This document shows, piece after piece, positions 8,030 to 17,166 of a stretch of DNA of 64,000 nucleotides (position 1 is its first letter; every line of letters begins with the position of its first letter). The notes under the pieces were generated by a model that worked only from the letters and a program-made list of their open reading frames with translations, searched no databases and had not been told where the DNA came from. Source of the stretch: Bradyrhizobium sp. CB1015 (GTDB taxonomy: Bacteria; Pseudomonadota; Alphaproteobacteria; Rhizobiales; Xanthobacteraceae). Location: the NCBI RefSeq assembly GCF_025200925.1, contig NZ_CP104174.1:8348735-8412734 (forward strand), written 5' to 3'. The position numbers and the translations under genes were made by a program.

Positions 8030-9352
8030 ATGACCGAAATTGCCGATACCGACTTCCGCCACACGCAGCGGCATATCCGGCTGGACACGATCCTGCGGCT
8101 GCGCTGGCTCGCGGTGCTCGGACAGCTCGCCGCGATCTTCATCGTGGCCCAGGGACTGGAGTTCAACGTCGAGATCGTCCCCTGCGTCAGCATCATCGCC
8201 CTGTCGGCGGCGCTCAACCTCGCGCTCCAGACCGCGGCCAATCCGATGCAGCGGCTGAAGCCGATGCAGGCGGCCGGCCTGCTCGCGCTGAACATCGTCG
8301 AGCTGGCGGGCCTGTTGTTCTTCACCGGCGGGCTGCAGAACCCGTTCTCGTTCCTGTTCCTCGCGCCCGTGCTGATCTCGGCCACCGCGCTGCCGGCCCG
8401 TTTCACCTTCGGCCTCGGCCTGCTCGCGGTCGCCTGCGCCTCGGTGCTGTTCTTCTTCCATTTTCCGCTGCCGTGGGATTCCGACGATCCCCTGGTGCTG
8501 CCGCCGATCTATCTCGTCGGCGTCTGGCTCTCGATCGCGCTCGCGATCGGCGTCACCAGCCTCTACTCCTTCCAGGTGACGGAGGAAGCGCGCAAGCTCG
8601 CGGACGCGCTGGCCGCAACGGAGCTGGTGCTGACGCGCGAGCAGCATCTGACCCAGCTCGACGGCCTCGCTGCCGCGGCCGCGCACGAGCTCGGCACGCC
8701 GCTCGCGACGATCTTCCTGATCTCGCGCGAGCTGGAAAAGACGGTGAAGGACGCAAGCATCGCCGCCGACCTGAAGACCTTGCGCGAGCAGACCCAGCGC
8801 TGCCGCGACATCCTCAGCAAGATCACCCAGCTCTCCTCCACCGGCGCGCCGTTCGATCACATGAAGCTGTCGGAGCTGATCGAGGAGGTGGTGGCGCCGC
8901 ACCGCGATTTCGGCGTCGAGATCAAGGTGCGGATCGCGGTGGCCGCGGCGGCCGAGCCGGTCGGCTCACGCAATCCCGCGATCCTCTACGGCATCGGCAA
9001 CATCGTCGAGAACGCGGTCGATTTCGCCCGCACCACCGTCGAGGTGAATGCCTGGTGGAACAAGGACCATATCGAGCTCCTGATCTCCGACGACGGGCCG
9101 GGCATTCCGCCCGATATCCTCAACCGGATCGGCGAGCCGTATCTGTCGCGGCGCCGCAGCCAGGATGATGGCGGCGGCGAACGGCGCGGCCTCGGCCTCG
9201 GCGTGTTCATCGCGCGCACCCTGCTGGAGCGCACCGGCGCCAAGGTCTCGTTTACCAACCGGATCTTTCCGGACCACGGTGCGGTGGTTCAGATCACATG
9301 GCCGCGACAGCGTTTTGAGGCTATCGAGACGCTCGAAGAAACAATAGGATAG
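8030..9352 (+). CDS. regS: Redox sensor histidine kinase RegS (RegB/PrrB/ActS family)
   Basis: The 440-residue kinase has six hydrophobic segments (about 20-185), with GGLQNPF at 100-106, the quinone-site motif of RegB sensors. The H-box AAAAAHELGTPLATI carries His219. Cys258 in QRCRDIL lies 39 residues later, matching the redox-active cysteine of RegB (His225/Cys265 in Rhodobacter capsulatus). Catalytic motifs NIVENAVDFA, DDGPGIP and GLGLGVFIA follow. In Bradyrhizobium RegSR controls fixR-nifA and other redox genes. The start is uncertain: GGAAGG at 8005-8010 would better serve a TTG at 8021 or the GTG at 7997, but homology favours MTEIADTDF. Confidence 0.92.
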   Translation: MTEIADTDFRHTQRHIRLDTILRLRWLAVLGQLAAIFIVAQGLEFNVEIVPCVSIIALSAALNLALQTAANPMQRLKPMQAAGLLALNIVELAGLLFFTGGLQNPFSFLFLAPVLISATALPARFTFGLGLLAVACASVLFFFHFPLPWDSDDPLVLPPIYLVGVWLSIALAIGVTSLYSFQVTEEARKLADALAATELVLTREQHLTQLDGLAAAAAHELGTPLATIFLISRELEKTVKDASIAADLKTLREQTQRCRDILSKITQLSSTGAPFDHMKLSELIEEVVAPHRDFGVEIKVRIAVAAAAEPVGSRNPAILYGIGNIVENAVDFARTTVEVNAWWNKDHIELLISDDGPGIPPDILNRIGEPYLSRRRSQDDGGGERRGLGLGVFIARTLLERTGAKVSFTNRIFPDHGAVVQITWPRQRFEAIETLEETIG

Positions 9353-9454
9353 GCGCGACCTTGCGTCGCACAACGGGCCGGGTCGACCATTTGCCGCCTT
9401 GGCACCGCGCGATTGCGACGCCATATCTCAATGCGCTGGAGAGAGGACAACACC

Positions 9455-10009
9455 TTGAACGCCATTGCCGAACTGAACGAACAGACCGACCGCTCGCTTC
9501 TCATCGTGGAAGACGACAAGCCGTTTCTGGAGCGGCTGTCGCGCGCCATGGAAACACGGGGCTTTGCCGTGACGTCGTGCGATACCGTCTCGGACGGACT
9601 TGCGCAGATCGGCAAATCGGCGCCGGCCTTCGCGGTGGTGGATTTGCGGCTCGGCGACGGCAACGGCCTCGACGTGGTCTCGGCGCTGAAGAAGAAGCGC
9701 CCGGATGCGCGCGCCATCGTGCTGACCGGCTATGGCAACATCGCCACTGCGGTGACCGCGGTGAAGATGGGCGCGATCGATTATCTCTCCAAGCCCGCGG
9801 ATGCCGACGATGTCGTCGCCGCGCTGCTGTCGACCAACACGGAGAAATCCGAGCTGCCGGCCAACCCGATGTCGGCCGACCGCGTCCGCTGGGAGCACAT
9901 CCAGCGCATCTACGAAATGTGCAACCGCAACGTCTCGGAAACGGCGCGCCGGCTCAACATGCACCGGCGCACGCTGCAGCGGATCCTGGCCAAGCGCGCG
10001 CCAAGGTAA
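9455..10009 (+). CDS. regR: Redox response regulator RegR (RegA/PrrA/ActR family)
   Basis: The 184-residue regulator has a receiver domain (LLIVEDDKPF; phospho-acceptor Asp63 in VVDLRLGDG; Thr/Lys switch LTGYGN and LSKPAD) joined by a Pro linker to a Fis-type helix-turn-helix, NVSETARRLNMHRRTLQRIL. It follows regS by about 100 bases in the same direction. It should start at TTG 9455: GAGAGGA lies upstream and the resulting MNAIAELNEQTDR matches the known RegR N-terminus. The open frame upstream of it has no family similarity. It is the DNA-binding partner of RegS. Confidence 0.95.
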   Translation: MNAIAELNEQTDRSLLIVEDDKPFLERLSRAMETRGFAVTSCDTVSDGLAQIGKSAPAFAVVDLRLGDGNGLDVVSALKKKRPDARAIVLTGYGNIATAVTAVKMGAIDYLSKPADADDVVAALLSTNTEKSELPANPMSADRVRWEHIQRIYEMCNRNVSETARRLNMHRRTLQRILAKRAPR

Positions 10010-10028
10010 TTTCACTCGACCATCTCTC

Positions 10029-10160
10029 ACCGTCACCCTGAGGTGGCCGCCTCTTCGGCGGCCCTCGAAGGCCGACGGCCCGGCTGCATCCCGGCCGTAC
10101 ATCCTTCGAGGCTCCCCATGGGACGCGTTGCGTCCCATGCCTCGCACCTCAGGATGACGG
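10029..10160. repeat. Interspersed palindromic repeat, family A, copy 2
   Basis: The arms are CCGTCACCCTGAGG and CCTCAGGATGACGG, with the internal pairs GGCCGCC/GGCGGCC, CCCTCGAAGG/CATCCTTCGAGG and CATGGGACGC/GCGTCCCATG. It lies between the stops of convergent regR and the MmcB gene and could serve both as a terminator-like structure. Confidence 0.8.
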
Positions 10161-10186
10161 ATCGACAGAATTGCCGGGCTACGCAC

Positions 10187-10675
10187 TCATTCCCAAAAAT
10201 CCGCGTGGCCCTGCGGATCGACCAGGCGGTTGATCCGCAAGGCCGCGGCCATCGCGAACCGCACCGTCATCTGCTTGCGCGTGGCGGCAGCGAGCTTGTG
10301 CTCGGGCGCCTCGCAATGCAGGTGCGCGCCGTAGGCGTCGGCGATGATCAGGCCGGTGTCTTCAGGGAAGATCTCGCACGGCAGATCCTGCGTGAAGGCG
10401 AAGAACAGCCGGTCGCAATGGGCGCGGTATTCGTGCCATTTCTGGTCGGCGCGCAGGTCCTCCACCGACGACTTGATCTCGACGATCCAGATCTCGCCGC
10501 GCTCGTTCAGCGCGACGAGATCGGCGCGCCGGCCCGACGGTAGCGGCAATTCGCTGATGCAGGAGAAGCCGAGCGAGCGCAGCAGCCGCGCAGTGCCGCG
10601 CGCGACGGCCAGCGCCGTCTCCGACTGGCGGCGATCCGGCGGCGGCACGAGGGTGATGCGGGCGGTGTTGTCCAT
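10187..10675 (-). CDS. MmcB family DNA repair protein
   Basis: The 162-residue protein matches the alphaproteobacterial MmcB family, which has a restriction-endonuclease-like fold. LPSGRRADLVALNERGEIWIVEIKSS gives a D...E-x-K nuclease-type core, and the FAFTQDLPCEIFPEDTGLIIADAYG segment is conserved. Its relatives are linked to the SOS/ImuABC mutagenesis response in Caulobacter; the reaction is not proven. The start MDNTARITL is chosen by family length; an upstream ATG would add eight residues. No LexA-type GTTC direct repeat was recognised in front of it. Confidence 0.8.
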   Translation of the reverse strand: MDNTARITLVPPPDRRQSETALAVARGTARLLRSLGFSCISELPLPSGRRADLVALNERGEIWIVEIKSSVEDLRADQKWHEYRAHCDRLFFAFTQDLPCEIFPEDTGLIIADAYGAHLHCEAPEHKLAAATRKQMTVRFAMAAALRINRLVDPQGHADFWE

Positions 10676-10704
10676 GGCCGGGAGGATAGCCGATTCCATC
10701 CCGC

Positions 10705-10868
10705 CCGTCATTCCGGGGCGCGCGCAGCGCGAGCTATGATGCGCAATTGCGCATCTGAGAATCCATAACCACAGGGAGGTGGAGCAAAGGCGGTAACTCC
10801 GAGTCGTCGCAAAACTGCTGCCTGTGGGGATGGGTCCCGGGCTCGCGCTTTGCGCACCCCGGGACGAC
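10705..10868. repeat. Interspersed palindromic repeat, family B, copy 2
   Basis: The ends are CGTCATTCCGGGGCGCG and CACCCCGGGACGAC, with the core GGTAACTCCGAGTC at 10792-10805. An extra inner hairpin, GATGCGCAATTGCGCATC, is present. It lies between the divergent MmcB and GH13 genes and therefore in or next to their promoter region. Confidence 0.82.
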
Positions 10869-10961
10869 TACGAGTGTGACGTGAGAGGCGCGGAACCGCC
10901 CTCGCTCTTAACACTTATCACGCAGCCGCCCACCCGGGCGGAACCACCGAGCGGCTCGCGC

Positions 10962-12662
10962 ATGATCGACGATCTCTGGTACAAGAACGGCGTGATCTAT
11001 TGCCTGTCCGTCGGCTCCTACATGGACGCCAACGGCGACGGCGTCGGCGATTTCAAGGGGCTGTTACGGCGACTGGATTATCTGCACGGGCTTGGCATCA
11101 CCACGATCTGGCTGATGCCGTTCCAGACCTCGCCGGGCCGCGACGACGGCTACGACGTCGCCGATTATTACAGCGTCGATCCTCGCTACGGCACGCTCGG
11201 CGATTTCGTCGAGTTCACCCATGGCTGCAAGCAGCGCGGCATCCGCGTCATCATCGACCTCGTCGTCAACCACACCTCGGACCAGCACCACTGGTTCAAG
11301 GCGGCGCGGCGCGACAAGAGCTCGTCCTATCGCGACTGGTACGTCTGGTCGGACAAGAAGCCTCCCGGTGCCAACAAAGGCATGGTGTTTCCCGGCGTGC
11401 AGAAATCGACCTGGACGCGCGACAAGGAATCCGGCGCGTATTACTTCCATCGCTTCTACGATTTCCAGCCCGACCTCAACACCTCGAACCCGCATGTGCA
11501 GGCCGAGATCCTGAAGATCATGGGGTTCTGGATCCAGCTCGGCGTCTCCGGCTTCCGCATGGACGCGGTGCCGTTCGTGATCGCGACCAAGGGCGCGAAG
11601 GTGAAGAAGCCGGTCGAGCAGTACGACATGCTGCGCGCCTTCCGCGAATTCCTGCAATGGCGGCAGGGCGACGCCATCATCCTCGCCGAAGCCAATGTGC
11701 TGCCGAAGACGGACATGGAATATTTCGGCCGCGACGCCGACCGCATGCACATGATGTTCAACTTCCAGGTCAACCAGCACCTGTTCTATGCGCTGGCATC
11801 CGCCGATTCGCGTCCGCTGGCCAAGGCGCTGAAAGCGACAAAACCGCGGCCGGCGACGGCGCAATGGGGCCTGTTCCTGCGCAATCACGACGAGCTCGAT
11901 CTGGGGCGTCTGACCAAGTCACAGCGCGACACGGTGTTCAAAGCGTTCGGACCCGACAAGGACATGCAGCTCTACGACCGCGGCATCCGCCGGCGGCTCG
12001 CGCCGATGCTGGGCGGCGACCGCAGGCGGCTCGAGCTCGCCTATAGCCTGATGTGCACGTTGCCGGGGACGCCCGTGATCCGCTACGGCGACGAGATCGC
12101 GATGGGCGACGATCTCTCGTTGCCCGAGCGCAATTGCGCGCGCACGCCGATGCAATGGTCGACCGAGCCGCATGGCGGCTTCACCAAGAGCGACAAGCCC
12201 GCCTGCCAGGTCATCGACGAGGGCCCTTACGGCTTTCCGCACGTCAATGTCGCAAAACAGCGGCGCGATCCGAACTCCATGCTGAACTGGACCGAGCGCA
12301 TCATCCGCATGCGGAAGGAGGTGCCGGAGGTCGGCTGGGGCGATTTTACGGTCATTCCCGTGCGCGATCCCGCGGTGTTCATCATGCGCTACGATTGGCG
12401 CAACAATTCGGTGCTGTTCGTGCACAATCTCGACGAGAAGCCGCGCGAGATCGCGTTCTCAGTGGGGCTATCAGGCGAGGCCGGCGCGCACCTGATCAAT
12501 CTGCTCGCGGAGGACCACAGCCACGCCGACAAGCGCGGCCAGCATCGCGTCGTGCTGGAGCCCTATGGCTACCGCTGGTACCGCGTCGGCGGGCTGGATT
12601 ATCTGTTGAAGCGGAGCGATATCGACGAGGCCGTGGGCGGGAAGAAGAAGCATCCGGGGTGA
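10962..12662 (+). CDS. GH13 alpha-amylase-family enzyme, trehalose-synthase-like
   Basis: The 566-residue cytoplasmic enzyme has the four GH13 regions: DLVVNHTSDQHHW (region I), GFRMDAVPF with nucleophile Asp201, ILAEANVLP with acid/base Glu243, and FLRNHDELD with Asp310. The early WYKNGVIYCLSVGSYMDANGDGVGD matches TreS-type maltose glucosyltransferases more than ordinary amylases, but no fused maltokinase domain is present. A likely role is maltose/trehalose interconversion or another alpha-glucoside transfer. The start is the ATG of MIDDLWYKNG; the frame upstream runs through a repeat and is not real. A second GH13 gene converges on it. Confidence 0.85.
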   Translation: MIDDLWYKNGVIYCLSVGSYMDANGDGVGDFKGLLRRLDYLHGLGITTIWLMPFQTSPGRDDGYDVADYYSVDPRYGTLGDFVEFTHGCKQRGIRVIIDLVVNHTSDQHHWFKAARRDKSSSYRDWYVWSDKKPPGANKGMVFPGVQKSTWTRDKESGAYYFHRFYDFQPDLNTSNPHVQAEILKIMGFWIQLGVSGFRMDAVPFVIATKGAKVKKPVEQYDMLRAFREFLQWRQGDAIILAEANVLPKTDMEYFGRDADRMHMMFNFQVNQHLFYALASADSRPLAKALKATKPRPATAQWGLFLRNHDELDLGRLTKSQRDTVFKAFGPDKDMQLYDRGIRRRLAPMLGGDRRRLELAYSLMCTLPGTPVIRYGDEIAMGDDLSLPERNCARTPMQWSTEPHGGFTKSDKPACQVIDEGPYGFPHVNVAKQRRDPNSMLNWTERIIRMRKEVPEVGWGDFTVIPVRDPAVFIMRYDWRNNSVLFVHNLDEKPREIAFSVGLSGEAGAHLINLLAEDHSHADKRGQHRVVLEPYGYRWYRVGGLDYLLKRSDIDEAVGGKKKHPG

Positions 12663-12696
12663 CGTAGCCGCGCACCGCCGTGGCCACAATCTCCGC

Positions 12697-12861
12697 TGTC
12701 GACCCGGACAAGCGCGCCTCAGGCGCGCGTAGATCCGGGACCCATATCCACTGGATGAAATATGGGGCGAGATGGTAACTTCGAGTCTTCGCAAGACTGC
12801 TTCCTGTGGGCATGGGTCCCGGATCGGCGCGCGCTTAGGGCGCGCTTGTCCGCGACGACAG
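12697..12861. repeat. Interspersed palindromic repeat, family B, copy 3
   Basis: The outer arms are CCCGGACAAGCGCGCC and GGCGCGCTTGTCCGCG, and the core is GGTAACTTCGAGTC (12774-12787). It fills the gap between two convergent GH13 genes and ends two bases before the second stop codon, so it may act as a bidirectional terminator. Confidence 0.82.
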
Positions 12862-12862
12862 T

Positions 12863-14461
12863 TTACGACGACGCCACCACCACGCCCTCGTTGCCGCGCA
12901 GGTCCAGCACGCCTTCGATCTCCTCACCTTCGCGATCCAGGAAGGTCGACAGCAAGATGCTGCTGCCGAAACGGATCGCGCTGGTGGTCACCGCGACCGG
13001 ATCGGGGCCGAGATTGAGCGCCACGATCACGGCCTTGCCGCCGGCCTCGCGGCGGTAGATCAGGAGATCGCCTTGCGCGGCGATCGGATGATAATCGCCT
13101 GCGACCAGCGGGGGACAGCTCTTCCGCAAGCCGATCAGGCGCTTGTAGAGACTGAGGATGGAGCGTGGATCGGCTTCGAGATTGGCGACATTCTCGCGGA
13201 TGTGGTCCTCCGGCAGCGGCAGCCACGGCCTTGCTTGCGAAAAACCGGCGAAGTTCGAGGAATCCCATTGCATCGGCGTGCGGCAGCCGTCGCGGCCGAC
13301 ACCGATGCCGGGCACGTTCTTCTCGAAGGGATCGCGCACGTCCTCCAGCGCAATCGCGAGCTGGTGCATGCCGATCTCGTCGCCGTAGTAAAGCGTCGGC
13401 GTGCCGCGCAGCGTCAGCAGCAGCATGGCGGCGACGCGGGCCTGCTCGGGCCCGACGCGGCTCGCGACGCGCGGGCGATCGTGATTGCCGAGCACCCAGT
13501 TCGGCCAGGCACCGCGCGGCAGCGCCTTTTCGTAATCCTCGATGATCTTCTCGATCGAGCGGGCGCTCCAGAAAGTCGAGAGCAGCGCGAAATTGAACGG
13601 CATCTGCGCGCCGGTGAGATCGTTGCCGTAATAGGCCATGAGCCGGTGCAGCGGCAGATAGATCTCGCCGATCAAGACGCGCGCGTCATAGGAATCGGTG
13701 ACACGCCGCATCTCGGCGATGACATCGTGCACCTCCGGCTGGTCGGTGGAATATTGCGTCAGGATCCTCTCGTTCGGCGGACGGCCCTCGACATAATGCG
13801 GGTTGGGCGGGTTGTCGCGGAATTCGGCGTCCTTGATCAGGTGCCAGATCACGTCGACGCGAAAGCCGTCGACGCCCTTCTCCAGCCAGAACCGCATCAC
13901 GTCGTAGATCGCGGCGCGGACGTCCGGATTGCGCCAGTTGAGATCCGGCTGCTGGGGGAGGAAGGCGTGGTAGTAATATTGGCCGGTGGTCTCGTCGAAA
14001 GCCCACGCGCTGCCGCCGAACTCGGACAGCCAATTGTTCGGCACGCCGCCGCCCGGCGCCGGATCGCGCCAGATGTACCAATCGCGCTTGGGATTGTCGC
14101 GCGAGGACCGGCTCAGGGCGAACCAGGGGTGCTGATCGGAAGTGTGGTTCGGCACGAGGTCGAGGATCAGCTTCAGGCCATTGTCATGGGCGGCCGCGAG
14201 CAATGCGTCGAAATCCGCCATCGTGCCGAACAGCGGCTCGATGCCGACATAATCCGAGATGTCGTAGCCGAAATCCGCCATCGGCGAGGGAAAGATCGGC
14301 GACAGCCAGATCGCGTCGACGCCGAGCGATTTGACGTAAGGCAGTCGCCGCAGGATGCCGGCGAGATCGCCGACGCCGTCGCCGTCCGAGTCCTGAAACG
14401 AGCGCGGATAGATCTGATAGAAGATGCCGTCGCGCCACCAATTCTCGTTGTCGTGAGCCAT
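12863..14461 (-). CDS. GH13 alpha-glucosidase / oligo-1,6-glucosidase family
   Basis: The 532-residue cytoplasmic glycosidase shows WWRDGIFYQIYPRSFQDSDGDGVGD, DLVPNHTSDQH (region I), GFRVDVIWH with nucleophile Asp203, LIGEIYLP with acid/base Glu266, and VLGNHDRPR with His327-Asp328. This is the subfamily of alpha-glucosidases acting on maltose, isomaltose or sucrose-like oligosaccharides. The exact linkage preference cannot be read from the sequence. No signal peptide is seen. The frame is open another 256 codons upstream, but that part runs antisense through the metallo-beta-lactamase-fold gene and is rejected. It is divergent from that gene. Confidence 0.9.
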   Translation of the reverse strand: MAHDNENWWRDGIFYQIYPRSFQDSDGDGVGDLAGILRRLPYVKSLGVDAIWLSPIFPSPMADFGYDISDYVGIEPLFGTMADFDALLAAAHDNGLKLILDLVPNHTSDQHPWFALSRSSRDNPKRDWYIWRDPAPGGGVPNNWLSEFGGSAWAFDETTGQYYYHAFLPQQPDLNWRNPDVRAAIYDVMRFWLEKGVDGFRVDVIWHLIKDAEFRDNPPNPHYVEGRPPNERILTQYSTDQPEVHDVIAEMRRVTDSYDARVLIGEIYLPLHRLMAYYGNDLTGAQMPFNFALLSTFWSARSIEKIIEDYEKALPRGAWPNWVLGNHDRPRVASRVGPEQARVAAMLLLTLRGTPTLYYGDEIGMHQLAIALEDVRDPFEKNVPGIGVGRDGCRTPMQWDSSNFAGFSQARPWLPLPEDHIRENVANLEADPRSILSLYKRLIGLRKSCPPLVAGDYHPIAAQGDLLIYRREAGGKAVIVALNLGPDPVAVTTSAIRFGSSILLSTFLDREGEEIEGVLDLRGNEGVVVASS

Positions 14462-14623
14462 GCCGAAGACCACCCAAATCTGCCGCCTTGCGCGGGAGAA
14501 CGCGACAGCAACGCCCCGGTTCAAATTGGCAGGCCAATTGGGACGGCCGTGTGACGGCTGTTCCGCGGCAGTGGGGCCGAATCTTTTGCTTGGCGGCCCG
14601 GCAAAAATCGGCATTGTGAGGCC

Positions 14624-15292
14624 ATGACCGAGCAAAACGACACCAAAGCCAAGGCGGGCGCGATCATCGTTCCCGTGACGCTGTTCGAGCAGAACTGCAC
14701 CATCATCTGGGACGAGCCTTCCAAGAAGGCCGTGGTGATCGATCCCGGCGGCGACGTGCCGAAGATCCTGGAAGCGATCAAGAGAAGCGGCGTCACCGTG
14801 GAGAAGATCTGGCTGACCCACGGCCATATCGATCACGTCGGCGGCGCGGCCGAGCTGCGCGATGCGCTGAAGGTGCCGATCGAGGGGCCGCATGTCGCGG
14901 ACAAGTTCCTGCTCGACAACGTAGTGGCGAGCGGCGCGCGCTTCGGCATGACCGGCGGGCGTGATTTCACGCCCGACCGCTGGCTCGAGGAAGGCGACAG
15001 CGTGTCGATCGGCGGCTTGCAGTTCGACATCCTGCATTGTCCGGGTCATTCGCCCGGCAGCGTGGTGTTCTTCAACGGGGATCTGCGGTTTGCCCATGTC
15101 GGCGACGTCCTGTTCGCCGGCTCGGTCGGACGCACCGACCTGCCCGGCGGCAGTCACGCCACGCTGATCGACTCGATTCTGACGAAACTGCTGCCGCTCG
15201 GCGACGATGTCGGCTTCATCTGCGGCCACGGCGCCGGCTCGAGCATCGGCCAGGAGCGGATGACCAATCCGTTCATCACCGGCGAGATGTAG
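14624..15292 (+). CDS. Metallo-beta-lactamase-fold hydrolase (glyoxalase II / YcbL-like)
   Basis: The 222-residue protein carries the two-metal motif THGHIDHVGG (His66, His68, Asp70, His71), then CPGHSPGSVVFF, GDVLFAGSVGRTDLPGG and the late CGHGAGSSIGQER. These place it with small glyoxalase II-like YcbL hydrolases that open thioesters such as S-lactoylglutathione; the true substrate is unknown. It is a single gene with a family B repeat immediately downstream. Confidence 0.9.
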   Translation: MTEQNDTKAKAGAIIVPVTLFEQNCTIIWDEPSKKAVVIDPGGDVPKILEAIKRSGVTVEKIWLTHGHIDHVGGAAELRDALKVPIEGPHVADKFLLDNVVASGARFGMTGGRDFTPDRWLEEGDSVSIGGLQFDILHCPGHSPGSVVFFNGDLRFAHVGDVLFAGSVGRTDLPGGSHATLIDSILTKLLPLGDDVGFICGHGAGSSIGQERMTNPFITGEM

Positions 15293-15309
15293 GCATCGGC
15301 AAACTCCAT

Positions 15310-15464
15310 TGTCATCCCGGACAAGCGCAAGCGCAGATCCGGATCCATAACCACTGAGATGTGGTTACGGGGACTCGGAGTTACCTCTTCGTGCCCAACT
15401 TTGTCGTGTGGCTATGGGTTCCCGGATCGGCGCGCGCTTGGGGCGCGCCTGTCCGGGACGACAG
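15310..15464. repeat. Interspersed palindromic repeat, family B, copy 4 (core inverted)
   Basis: The flanks match copies 1-3, but the 14-base core reads GACTCGGAGTTACC (15372-15385), the reverse complement of the core in the other copies. The segment after it (TCTTCG) keeps the usual orientation. It lies between convergent genes. Confidence 0.8.
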
Positions 15465-15477
15465 TTGGGCTTGAGGC

Positions 15478-16677
15478 TTACTTCATCAGCCCCGCGGCCG
15501 TGAGCGCGCGCGTGATGATCTGGCCGAGGTCGAAGCCGCGCGCCTTCTCGCGCTGCGGCTCGGCCGGCTCTGCGGCGACCGCGGTGCGGATCGAGCGGGC
15601 GAGATGCGGCGCAGGCGAGAGCGCCGGTTTCGCCGCAGGCTTCGTGGCAGACTTCGTTGCGGACTTGGCGTCCGCCGTCTTCGTCGCGGCGTCCGCAATC
15701 CAGCCGGTGAGGCCGAAGAACTTGGCGATGTGGTAGGACGAGGAGATGCCGGCCTCGATCAGGAAGGCGCCTTCGATGCCGTAGCGCTGCTCGTTGTCGG
15801 CCAGCCCAAGCGGCGTGCCGTGCGCCATGTCGGTGATGGCATAGGACTCGACCAGCGTCTCGCCGTCCCTGTCCCACCAGGCCTGGCGCGGATAGCCGTC
15901 GACATTGGTCTCCGCCATCGGCACTTCGGGCAGACCGTGCAGGTCGAGCCACTGCTTGACGATCTCGTTGGCATTGCCGGGATTGACGGTGCGGTCGGCG
16001 CTGCCGTGCCATACCGAGACCCTCGGCCAGGGCCCGCGATGATCGGAGGCGCTGCGCACGAGATCGCCGAGCTCGCCCGCGGGACGCGCCGGGGAATGAA
16101 ACATGCCGTCGAGCGCCTCGCGCAAGTTCGAGGCGATGCCGTAAGGCAGCCCGGCAATGATCGCGCCGGCGGTGAAGACTTCCGGATAGGTCGCGAGCAT
16201 CACCGAGGTCATGCCGCCGCCGGCCGACAGGCCGGTAATGAAGACGCGCCTGGGATCGATGCGATGCGCCTTCACCATGTGCGCGATCATCTCGCGGATC
16301 GAACGCGGCTCGCCGCTGTCCCGCGCGGTGTCCTCCGGATTGAACCAGTTGAAGCAGGTGTTGGCATTGTTGATGCGCTGCTGCTCGGGCATCAAGAGCG
16401 CAAAGCCGTAATGCTGAGCGAGCGTCGACCAGCCCGCGCCGAGATCGTAAGCGGCCGCCGTCTGCCCGCAGCCATGCAGCACGACGACGAGCGCGCGCGG
16501 CCGCTGCAATTGCGCCGGCACGAACGCGAACATGCGCAAGGCGCCGGGATTGTCGCCGAAGCCAGTGACCTCCTGCAGCGGGCTGAATCCATCTGCACCG
16601 CGGCCGGGCTCGGCGAAGCGCAGTCCGTCCAGCCGGGGCAGACGTCTCAACAGATCGATATTTCTGGCTAACGACAC
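15478..16677 (-). CDS. PHB-depolymerase-family serine esterase
   Basis: The 399-residue alpha/beta hydrolase contains VVVLHGCGQTAAAYD (oxyanion region), GLSAGGGMTSVMLATYP with the nucleophile Ser, and SVWHGSADRTVNPGNANEIV. This pattern belongs to the LpqC/poly(3-hydroxybutyrate)-depolymerase and feruloyl-esterase family. No signal peptide is evident, so it may not act on extracellular polymer. The C-terminal 65 residues are a Lys/Ala-rich linker plus a short tail (GFDLGQIITRALTAAG). GTG is the chosen start: CAGGAAAT lies eight bases upstream and gives MSLARNIDLLRRLP; an ATG 13 codons earlier is the alternative. Confidence 0.85.
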   Translation of the reverse strand: MSLARNIDLLRRLPRLDGLRFAEPGRGADGFSPLQEVTGFGDNPGALRMFAFVPAQLQRPRALVVVLHGCGQTAAAYDLGAGWSTLAQHYGFALLMPEQQRINNANTCFNWFNPEDTARDSGEPRSIREMIAHMVKAHRIDPRRVFITGLSAGGGMTSVMLATYPEVFTAGAIIAGLPYGIASNLREALDGMFHSPARPAGELGDLVRSASDHRGPWPRVSVWHGSADRTVNPGNANEIVKQWLDLHGLPEVPMAETNVDGYPRQAWWDRDGETLVESYAITDMAHGTPLGLADNEQRYGIEGAFLIEAGISSSYHIAKFFGLTGWIADAATKTADAKSATKSATKPAAKPALSPAPHLARSIRTAVAAEPAEPQREKARGFDLGQIITRALTAAGLMK

Positions 16678-17104
16678 GGCAATTTCCTGGTGGGCGACGT
16701 TCAACGTCCAGCCCAACCAGATAGTTGCTGCGTTGCAAAATAAAAAGACCGTGCGCTGTCAATCCAGGTGAAATTCGCGGGAAATCCGCAGGATTCCGCA
16801 CGTATTAACCGCGACGTGTCGATCTCGCGCCGATCCGCGACGCATCCGCGCCGGAAATGCGGCGCCGATCATGACGAATGTCACAAACGGCACGAGCGAG
16901 GCGAGAAATCCTGCGCGCGCTGATTGTGAAGCTGGCCGGCTCGAAGGCGAATGGCCGGACCGGCCCAATCGCGTTGCCGCCTCATTCTGATTCAGATCGC
17001 GCGATCTCGCGATGAAGCGCGAAGCGGGAGAGGAATACGCGACGTCTCGCTCGCTGCCACGCATGCCTGCATTCCACCGCGCGGGACATCGCGTGATTGC
17101 GTTC
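16678..17104. other. Intergenic region without recognised genes
   Basis: About 430 bases separate the divergent esterase and flavin-monooxygenase genes. The only open frame spanning it is antisense-style and has no family pattern. No RNA gene or clear promoter was recognised; the structured part next to the monooxygenase start is listed separately. Confidence 0.5.
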
Positions 17105-17128
17105 GTGCCGTCAGGCACGTAGCCTGAC
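17105..17128 (+). promoter_or_regulatory. Mutually exclusive hairpins upstream of the flavin monooxygenase
   Basis: CGTGCC-GTCA-GGCACG can fold as one hairpin, and GTCAGGC-ACGTA-GCCTGAC as another that shares its central bases, so only one can form at a time. The structure ends about 38 bases before the ATG of the monooxygenase gene. It could be an operator or a leader switch; no regulator is visible nearby. Confidence 0.35.
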
Positions 17129-17166
17129 ACGACCAACAAACAGAAAATTCAGCCGGAGAGAACGCC

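Noticed and set aside
14462..15229. N-terminal extension of the alpha-glucosidase frame
   Set aside because: It runs antisense through the metallo-beta-lactamase-fold gene and lacks GH13 similarity.
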